Source: Bacteroides sp. M10 (lineage in GTDB: Bacteria > Bacteroidota > Bacteroidia > Bacteroidales > Bacteroidaceae). From it: a stretch of DNA of 64,000 nucleotides. The stretch covers positions 2,314,501-2,378,500 of the forward strand of contig NZ_CP060488.1 in NCBI RefSeq assembly GCF_014334015.1, read 5' to 3'. Shown here piece by piece: positions 57,635 to 64,000 of this stretch. The first letter of the stretch is position 1. Every line of letters starts with the position of its first letter. The notes under the pieces are model-generated. The model ran no database searches and was not told the DNA's origin. It saw nothing but the letters and a program-made list of their open reading frames with translations. A program made the position numbers and the translations under genes.

Positions 57635-59527
57635 ATGAACCATCTGAACACTTTATTATTAGCAATCTTTGTTGTTCTATTTTCTCATAGCTTGGAGATA
57701 AATGCTACGGTTTCTCCCGATGGAAAACTAAAGGTTACGGTTTTATCCATGGAAAATAAATCCTACAGTGATGTGGAATTTAGAATAGAATACATGGATA
57801 AATGTGTTTTATCCCATTCAAAATTGGGATTGGAAACTGATAGTCGGATTTACGCAGGTAATTTAAGACTAAAATCTATCTCGGAGGCCCGCTTGGTGGT
57901 AGATGATTATAAAATGATAACCGGTAAGCGCAGGCATTGTGTAAATGAAGCTAATGAACAAGTTTATTATTTTGAGAATGACAAGCAACAAGAGATGGCG
58001 GTCATTTTCAGGGTGTATAATGATGGTATAGCTTTTAAATACGGGCTTACTACAGATACGCCTGAAGAATATATCATAAATGAGCTTACTACTTATTATA
58101 TTCCTCAAGGTACAAAGAGATGGATGCAACGATATGATCCTGGTTATGAAGGATTTTTTCCTTTGTCAACTGACGGGTCCTTGGAAGATGGATCTGTTCC
58201 CGATCGGTGGGGATATCCGGCTCTTATTGAATTGCAGGATTCGTTATTCGTATTATTGACAGAAGCCAATATCCGCCGAGGTAACTGTGGCTCTTTGTTG
58301 TACAACGGCGTTGATAACAGTAATTATCAGGTAAGGCTGGCTGAAGAGAAATTGCCGTTCTATAAATCATGGACCTCTCCATGGCGGTTGATGATTGTCG
58401 GCTCATTGTCGGATATTGTAGAATCTACGTTGGTAACAGATGTGTCTGATCCTTCTAAGATAGAAGATACTAATTGGATCAAACCCGGGTGTGTTGCGTG
58501 GAACTACTGGGCATATAATCATGGTTCAAGAGATTATGAGATTGTCAAAAAATACATTGATCTGGCAGCTGAAATGAAGTGGCCGTATGATTTGATAGAT
58601 TGGGAGTGGGAGATGATGGAAAATGGAGGTACGGTTCTTGACGCAGTAGAATATGCTTTAAAGAAAAAAGTGACTCCTCTTTTGTGGTATAATTCTAGTA
58701 CCAATTGGATTGGAGAAGGTGCTCCCGGACCTCTTTACAGACTGAATACTAAAGAGAATAGAGAGAAAGAATTCAAATGGTTACGTGAAATTGGTGTGGC
58801 AGGAATTAAAATCGATTTCTTTTCAGGTGATGGTATTTCTACAATGAATTATTATCTCGATTTACTAGAAGATGCAATGAAATATCGGTTAATTCTTAAT
58901 TTTCATGGAGCTACTATACCTCGTGGATGGCAAAGAACCTATCCACATATGATGTCAGTTGAGGGAGTATATGGTGCAGAATGGTATAATAATAATTCGG
59001 TGCTGACTAATAAAGCAGCAGCTCATAATGCTACATTACCTTTTACCAGAAATGTTGTAGGTCCGATGGATTATACTCCTGGAACATTCTCTGATTCCCA
59101 GCATCCTCATATCACATCTTATGGGCACGAAATAGCTTTACCTATACTATTCGAGTCTGCTTTACAACATATGCCTGACCGGCCGTCTATATATTATTCA
59201 TTTCCTACACCTATTCAGAATTACCTGTCACAGTTACCTACTGTTTGGGATGATACCAAGTTATTGGCCGGTTATCCGGGCGTTGAGGCGGTGATAGCTC
59301 GGCGTAAAGGTGATACGTGGTATATTGGGGGGATAAATGGGACTGATGAAGAGAGAACACTGCATTTCTCTTTAAATTCATTATCCGATTTAGGAACAGA
59401 GGCAATGATTATCAGAGATGGTATGGATGATAGGAATTTGATTACAGAGGAGAATGTACAACTGCGGAAAAAAGAATTTACGATCAACTGTCTCCCTCGT
59501 GGAGGCTTTGTGTTAATTGTGAAATAA
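57635..59527 (+). CDS. GH97 family glycosidase, retaining type
   Basis: This 630-residue protein has a signal peptide (ending EINATV). It has the GH97 N-terminal beta-sandwich (SPDGKLKVTVLSMENKSYSDVEFRIEY), a barrel (DLIDWEWEMMENGG, GIKIDFFSGDG, SVEGVYGAEW) and a C-terminal beta-domain. Asp394 in IKIDFF fits the retaining-type nucleophile and Glu443 the acid/base; the inverting SusB group uses Glu bases instead. Retaining GH97s include alpha-galactosidases. On complex xylan it could remove alpha-D-galactose or a related residue. It is transcribed alone, divergent from the HTCS. Confidence 0.88.
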   Translation: MNHLNTLLLAIFVVLFSHSLEINATVSPDGKLKVTVLSMENKSYSDVEFRIEYMDKCVLSHSKLGLETDSRIYAGNLRLKSISEARLVVDDYKMITGKRRHCVNEANEQVYYFENDKQQEMAVIFRVYNDGIAFKYGLTTDTPEEYIINELTTYYIPQGTKRWMQRYDPGYEGFFPLSTDGSLEDGSVPDRWGYPALIELQDSLFVLLTEANIRRGNCGSLLYNGVDNSNYQVRLAEEKLPFYKSWTSPWRLMIVGSLSDIVESTLVTDVSDPSKIEDTNWIKPGCVAWNYWAYNHGSRDYEIVKKYIDLAAEMKWPYDLIDWEWEMMENGGTVLDAVEYALKKKVTPLLWYNSSTNWIGEGAPGPLYRLNTKENREKEFKWLREIGVAGIKIDFFSGDGISTMNYYLDLLEDAMKYRLILNFHGATIPRGWQRTYPHMMSVEGVYGAEWYNNNSVLTNKAAAHNATLPFTRNVVGPMDYTPGTFSDSQHPHITSYGHEIALPILFESALQHMPDRPSIYYSFPTPIQNYLSQLPTVWDDTKLLAGYPGVEAVIARRKGDTWYIGGINGTDEERTLHFSLNSLSDLGTEAMIIRDGMDDRNLITEENVQLRKKEFTINCLPRGGFVLIVK

Positions 59528-59577
59528 GCGGGTATTTGTTTATAACTCAACGGGGATTTAAAATTAGAAAGAGATCA

Positions 59578-59621
59578 ATAGTTAGGGGAGGGATGTAGCG
59601 TACAATCCCTCCCCTAACTAT
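59578..59621. terminator. Strong bidirectional terminator between GH97 and GH95
   Basis: A perfect 17-bp stem, ATAGTTAGGGGAGGGAT at 59578-59594 and its complement at 59605-59621, with a 10-nt loop, lies between two convergent genes and is followed by GTTTTCTG on the plus side. Confidence 0.85.
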
Positions 59622-59639
59622 GTTTTCTGTAATGATGTA

Positions 59640-62075
59640 TTATTTCTTTTCTGTAATAGTGTTTATCACATAGGTTTTGCCTGCCCGTGTTGCAATGTCG
59701 TATTCATAGATCTTTCTTAATTCCGGAGATTGAGGAGTTATCTCTTTACTAACCAAAGGCTTTTTCACAAGAGTAGTAGCAAATAATGAGTTCGGGCATT
59801 CTCCATTCGCTTGTTTCAGCCCTTTCCCCTTCAGTGGAACATAAGACCGGATACGAAGCGTACCTCCTATCTTTGAGTGAATCACAGCTTTGTTTAATTG
59901 GTTATTTTTCCAATCCATATCCACCTCGAAATTACCACGTGCCACTAATCCTTTCACATTTCCTTCTTTCCATGTATCGGGCAATGCAGGCAATAAATGC
60001 ACAGCACCATCGTGGCTTTGAAGTAACATTTCCGCTACTCCGGCTGTATAGCCAAAGTTACCATCAATCTGGAAAGGCGGATGAGCGTCAAACATATTCG
60101 GATAAGTACGTCCCTCCGGATATTCTTTGGCCAGATTATCACTGGGCAATAACTGAATCATGTTTTTGATGATCTGAAAGGCATGATTTCCATCCTGCAT
60201 ACGTGCCCAGAAATTGACTTTCCAACCAATACTCCAGCCGGTTGCCTTATCCCCGCGTTGCAGCAATGTGTTCCGTGCAGCCTGGAATAATTCAGGATTG
60301 GCATAAGGAGAAATCTGATTACTCGGATATAACCCATATAAATGAGAAATATGGCGATGCTCATCTTTGGGATTGTCTACATCTTCGAGCCACTCCTGTA
60401 GTTGATGATGCTTTCCTATTTGCATAGGAGGCAGTTTATCCAATATTTGTTGGAGTGAATCCTGAAAAGAGGAGGTTTCACCAGTGATCCGGGAGGCTAA
60501 TAATGTATTATGCAAAGCATCAAAAGCAATCTGATTATCCATAGTGCAACCGGCAGTAATCGGTCCATGTTCCGGTGATACGGAAGGAGACACTACTAAC
60601 CATTTATAATCGGGATGTTCTACCAGAAAATCCATATAGAACTGTGCCGTTCCTTTCAGTATCGGGTAATATTCTTTCAGAAATTCCTTATCTCCTGTGA
60701 AAAGATAATGTTGCCAGATATGTTGGGCTAGCCAGGCACCGCCACTGGGCCACATTCCTGCCGCAGCAAAGTCTACAACACCACAGATTCTCCATAAGTC
60801 AGTGTTATGATGAGCCACCCATCCGCGACAATTATACATACTTTGTGCTGTTTTGGCTCCCGTGACAGACAAGTCTTTCAACATGGAGAATAGCGGACTG
60901 TGTGTCTCACTTAAATTAGCAACTTCTGCCGGCCAATAATTCATCTCCGTATTAATATTGATGGTATATTTGCTATCCCAGGGGGCATGGGTACTGTTGT
61001 TCCATATACCCTGTAGATTGGCGGGTTGCCCTCCCGGTTGTGAAGACGAAATCAGCAGGTAACGTCCGAACTGGAATAAAAGGGCTGCCATTGCCATATC
61101 TTCCCCTTTATTGAAATTCTCTATACGCCGGGGAGTTTCTGCTTTGGATGCTTCACTTGATGAAAGATTTAAACGGACACGGTCGAATTGTTTCTTGTAG
61201 AAAGCAATGTGATCCTTTAAAGCCTTGTTGTAAGGCGTTTGAATCGCTTTTTCCAGGAATTTGTTTGCCCGTTCGGATGCATTGGCGCTGACATTCTGAT
61301 AATTTACGTAATTGGTAGCTGCAGCAATGTAGAGGGTAGCTTCCGTTGCTTTTTCTACCTGAAGAACTTTTCCGGCAGGATTGATTGCTCCGTTAGTTTT
61401 CACCTGAACGACACATTTCGCCTGGATGGCTGCTTTGATGCCCTCTTGTTCTCTTCCCTGGCAAGTAATAATAAGCTTGTCATCTTGGGCATTGACGTTA
61501 TACTCAAGCGGACAATTATAGGTCACATTGAAATTCAGTGCCTGTGTTTTATCTGCTTGAATATGTATGATGATGACATTGTCTGTGAATGAAGCAAAAG
61601 TGGTACGGGTATAAGTCACACCGTTTACTTCATATCGGGTGGTAGTAGTCGCATTTTCGAGGTTTAAGTCCCGATAGAAATCAGACGCATCTTTATGTCC
61701 GGGGAAATCTATATACAAGTTTCCCAGCGTCAAATAACTCATTCCATGCTGCTTGGTCAGGAAGTTGGCATCTACCAGACTCTGTGCTTCCCTGTTCTTA
61801 CTGTCGAATATAAGATTACGTACGACAGGTAATACATACTTTGCATTTGGATTGTTGTTACTATAAGGCCCGCCAGCCCAGAATGTTTCTTCATTAAGTT
61901 GAAGTTCTTCGCGCTCGGTTCCGCCATATACCATGGCACCAAGACGGGAATTACCGATAGGGAGGGCTTCCGACCAATTTCGGGCAGGTTGACTGTACCA
62001 AAGTTTCAGGTCCTGTCCGAAACTAACGTTGCTTATTAATAGAAGCAAAAAGATGAGTGTGTTTCTGTTCATCAT
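59640..62075 (-). CDS. GH95 family alpha-L-galactosidase/alpha-L-fucosidase
   Basis: This 811-residue protein (810 from the second of two adjacent ATGs) has a signal peptide (ending SFG). It shows GH95 motifs throughout: [26 protein letters not shown], the catalytic Asn pair in [30 protein letters not shown], and [11 protein letters not shown] with the likely acid Glu. The residue after SKY is Thr (371; 370 from the second ATG), where bifidobacterial alpha-L-fucosidase has His. From memory of the B. ovatus xylan work, Thr here goes with alpha-L-galactosidase activity; this should be checked. Corn glucuronoarabinoxylan carries L-galactose. It lies 24 bp downstream of the minus-strand GH97 gene. 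Confidence 0.9.
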   Translation of the reverse strand: MMNRNTLIFLLLLISNVSFGQDLKLWYSQPARNWSEALPIGNSRLGAMVYGGTEREELQLNEETFWAGGPYSNNNPNAKYVLPVVRNLIFDSKNREAQSLVDANFLTKQHGMSYLTLGNLYIDFPGHKDASDFYRDLNLENATTTTRYEVNGVTYTRTTFASFTDNVIIIHIQADKTQALNFNVTYNCPLEYNVNAQDDKLIITCQGREQEGIKAAIQAKCVVQVKTNGAINPAGKVLQVEKATEATLYIAAATNYVNYQNVSANASERANKFLEKAIQTPYNKALKDHIAFYKKQFDRVRLNLSSSEASKAETPRRIENFNKGEDMAMAALLFQFGRYLLISSSQPGGQPANLQGIWNNSTHAPWDSKYTININTEMNYWPAEVANLSETHSPLFSMLKDLSVTGAKTAQSMYNCRGWVAHHNTDLWRICGVVDFAAAGMWPSGGAWLAQHIWQHYLFTGDKEFLKEYYPILKGTAQFYMDFLVEHPDYKWLVVSPSVSPEHGPITAGCTMDNQIAFDALHNTLLASRITGETSSFQDSLQQILDKLPPMQIGKHHQLQEWLEDVDNPKDEHRHISHLYGLYPSNQISPYANPELFQAARNTLLQRGDKATGWSIGWKVNFWARMQDGNHAFQIIKNMIQLLPSDNLAKEYPEGRTYPNMFDAHPPFQIDGNFGYTAGVAEMLLQSHDGAVHLLPALPDTWKEGNVKGLVARGNFEVDMDWKNNQLNKAVIHSKIGGTLRIRSYVPLKGKGLKQANGECPNSLFATTLVKKPLVSKEITPQSPELRKIYEYDIATRAGKTYVINTITEKK

Positions 62076-62099
62076 AAAGTGTGACTTAAATAATATAGA

Positions 62100-64000
62100 T
62101 TAATTTACGATTACGATGCCGCCATTGCAAGGTATTGAAACTTGTAACTGTTGATGTTTATTTAGTTTCTCCGTCGAAGTTTTTCCTACCAGTCTGGCAT
62201 TATCAGTATAAACGCTTATTGTTTCTCCCGCAGAAATCATCGGTAAATGAAGTTTGACTTTGATCTCTTCGGATGAAGCATTAATGCCTGCAATATACCA
62301 ATTATTTTGATGTCGTCTGGCCAATATGATAAATTTTCCCGGATATCCATCCAAAAAACGTACTTCGTCCCAGGTACTCGGAACCTCTTTCATGAATTTG
62401 ATAGCCCATTCAGGAGCATCCGTCAAATTGTTGGGAGTGAGTGCGAAATGTTGTACGGGGCTTTGAAAGAGAACAGCCGTAGCGAGTGCAAATACATCCG
62501 AGGTGATACGGCGGCTGGTTCTTGTAGTTGAATCATTCCTTGCGTTATAATATTTATTCAATGTGCTGCCACCGAAGTCCATGCTACCGACCGTGTTGCG
62601 TATAAACGGATGCAAACAGGCATTGAACGCTTCAGCATCACAACTGCCTTGTGAAAAATGCATATTTTCACTAGCTAATACAGCTTCACTTGAAGCAAAA
62701 TTGGGATACATACGCTCCCAACCACGTGGTAGCGTACATCCGTGGAATATAACTAATAATCCATAGTCGTTGGCATCTGCTAAAATATCTTCGTAAAGTT
62801 GCATGGTCACTTGTTTATCGCTTCCTATGAAGTCCACTTTTATCCCACGAATCCCGATACTTTGCATCCATTTCATCTCCTTACGACGATTGATAGTAGT
62901 ATTCATGATACCTCTCGGACTTTGAGGTGCATCATTCCAATAGCCATTGGAGTTATACCATAAGTAAAGGGCGACTCCTTTGCTTTTTGCATATTCGGCT
63001 AATTTCTCAATACCTTTTCGTCCTATTTGCTTGTCCCATAAAGCATCGATTAAAACAGACTGGTATCCCATGACTGCACTGAAATCAATATATCTTATCT
63101 GTTCGTTGTAATTACAGCTGCTGTCTCCGCCAATAATCCAGCTCCATGAACCTTTTCCATATTTATATTCCTGAGAAGCCTCATAAAGTGGTTTTACAAC
63201 ATCGAAAGCTACAGTTGTTTCAACGATGGGGGCTAATGTTTCACCTATGGTTATGGTACGCCAGGGAGTTTCTCCGGGCAACATGATGCCGGGATTGGTA
63301 GTGCCGTTACCGTTATATTCGCCGGTTTGCGGGAATCCGATTTGATACACGCCGTCCGGTTTCCCTATCAGGCGACTGCCGCAATAAGCGCTGCTAACCC
63401 CGGTTTCGGATATCAGTATCCAACCTTTATCATTGTTGCGGAATAAGCATGGGAAAGTATATCCCTCGCCCCATCTGTTTTTTCCTACAGCATCATCTAC
63501 TGTGTAAGGGGTTTCATAACTGGGTGACGTACGGGCGAATCCTCCCATTGGTTTGCTTTGCGGACATAGGAAAGTAGTACTTCCGGAAGGAAGTACGAAT
63601 CCTGTCATTTCTTCATTAATCACACAGCAGAGAGTCTCCTTTTGCGGATACATGTTATATTTGAATGCGACATCCCGGTTGCTCACCTGAAAGATCACAT
63701 CATATATTACTTTTCCATTTTGAGAGAAAGTAAATACTCCTCTATTGGCCTGATAGTGTACGTTACTTTGTTTGATCGTTGGCAAATTGTATTCTTCATT
63801 CAATAGTTGGACCGGACTGGTGGTAGACAGTTTCATTTCCCGGGTAAAATTACCGATATTTGTATCCAGCCCTAGCGGGGAAGCCAGGATAAATGGGATA
63901 TGATTATAAGAAACGCTGTAGGATGGTACACCATTTTCATCGGTTATGTGAACTGACAGTTTCCCGTCAGGGCTTGTAATTTGACTCTGTTCTGCATGGA
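62100..64000 (-). CDS. GH97 family glycosidase, second copy (5' end cut by window edge)
   Basis: The frame stays open past the ATG at 63836 to the window end, and the residues there (SPDGKLSVHITDENGVPSYS, then FILASPLGLDT) are a normal GH97 N-terminus. The true start and signal peptide therefore lie beyond 64000, and 63836 is internal. The barrel has GIKVDFIGSDKQ with the retaining-type Asp, LPRGWERMYPNFASSEAV with a candidate acid/base Glu, and a full C-terminal beta-domain. It is diverged from the GH97 at 57635, so it probably acts on another linkage or position. It is cotranscribed with the GH95 gene, 24 bp downstream. Confidence 0.88.
   Translation of the reverse strand, partial: HAEQSQITSPDGKLSVHITDENGVPSYSVSYNHIPFILASPLGLDTNIGNFTREMKLSTTSPVQLLNEEYNLPTIKQSNVHYQANRGVFTFSQNGKVIYDVIFQVSNRDVAFKYNMYPQKETLCCVINEEMTGFVLPSGSTTFLCPQSKPMGGFARTSPSYETPYTVDDAVGKNRWGEGYTFPCLFRNNDKGWILISETGVSSAYCGSRLIGKPDGVYQIGFPQTGEYNGNGTTNPGIMLPGETPWRTITIGETLAPIVETTVAFDVVKPLYEASQEYKYGKGSWSWIIGGDSSCNYNEQIRYIDFSAVMGYQSVLIDALWDKQIGRKGIEKLAEYAKSKGVALYLWYNSNGYWNDAPQSPRGIMNTTINRRKEMKWMQSIGIRGIKVDFIGSDKQVTMQLYEDILADANDYGLLVIFHGCTLPRGWERMYPNFASSEAVLASENMHFSQGSCDAEAFNACLHPFIRNTVGSMDFGGSTLNKYYNARNDSTTRTSRRITSDVFALATAVLFQSPVQHFALTPNNLTDAPEWAIKFMKEVPSTWDEVRFLDGYPGKFIILARRHQNNWYIAGINASSEEIKVKLHLPMISAGETISVYTDNARLVGKTSTEKLNKHQQLQVSIPCNGGIVIVN

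Noticed and set aside
63836..63836. ATG at 63836 as the start of the second GH97
   Set aside because: The same frame continues upstream with a typical GH97 N-terminus to the window edge, so this is an internal Met.

Overview
The window looks like a Bacteroides chromosome, most like the B. ovatus / B. xylanisolvens group. The reasons are paired SusC/SusD genes, a hybrid two-component sensor (HTCS), many lipoprotein signals, a TIGR01201-type HU protein, AT-rich intergenic DNA and Bacteroides -7 boxes (TAnnTTTG). Assignments come from reading translated sequence and motifs; no database search was run.

Region 1 (1-10370, minus strand) is a small polysaccharide utilization locus (PUL): an XylR-like AraC regulator, a lipoprotein alpha/beta-hydrolase, SusC, SusD, a DUF5018-type surface glycan-binding protein, and a GH26 glycanase cut by the left edge. 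Two near-identical 25-bp boxes lie exactly 30 bp upstream of the -7 boxes of the SusC and hydrolase genes. They are probably the regulator's sites.

Region 2 (10426-14217) is housekeeping: an HU-family protein whose predicted 5' leader carries four palindromic repeats at a 23-bp period, a DJ-1/PfpI protein, glycyl-tRNA synthetase and an FKBP-type lipoprotein.

Region 3 (14242-19729) is a LacI-type regulator divergent from an aldo/keto reductase - lactonase - MFS permease - zinc dehydrogenase operon. The gene content and order match the L-galactose to D-tagaturonate pathway described in Bacteroides vulgatus.

Region 4 (19738-64000) is a large complex-xylan PUL. In order it has GH3; GH43-GH31-CE1-GH31-GH43/CBM6-GH43; GH43-SusC-SusD-SusC-SusD-binding protein-(esterase/GH5 fusion); (esterase/CE1 fusion)-GH43/CBM6; a convergent HTCS; a divergent GH97; and a minus-strand GH97-GH95 pair running off the right edge. 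The content resembles the B. ovatus PUL for highly decorated glucuronoarabinoxylan. The GH95 has Thr at the position associated with alpha-L-galactosidase activity, so it could supply the L-galactose used in region 3.

Five promoters in region 4 share an ATGTAAC-like box starting 59-60 bp upstream of the -7 box. Three of them add two further boxes at about 20-21 bp steps. This is a good candidate for the HTCS operator and would join GH3, the two long operons, the esterase operon and GH97 into one regulon. A plausible division of labour is as follows. The lipoprotein esterase/GH5 cuts xylan at the surface, the two SusCD systems import the products, and periplasmic GH43, GH31, GH3, GH97, GH95 and esterases strip the side chains and hydrolyse the backbone.
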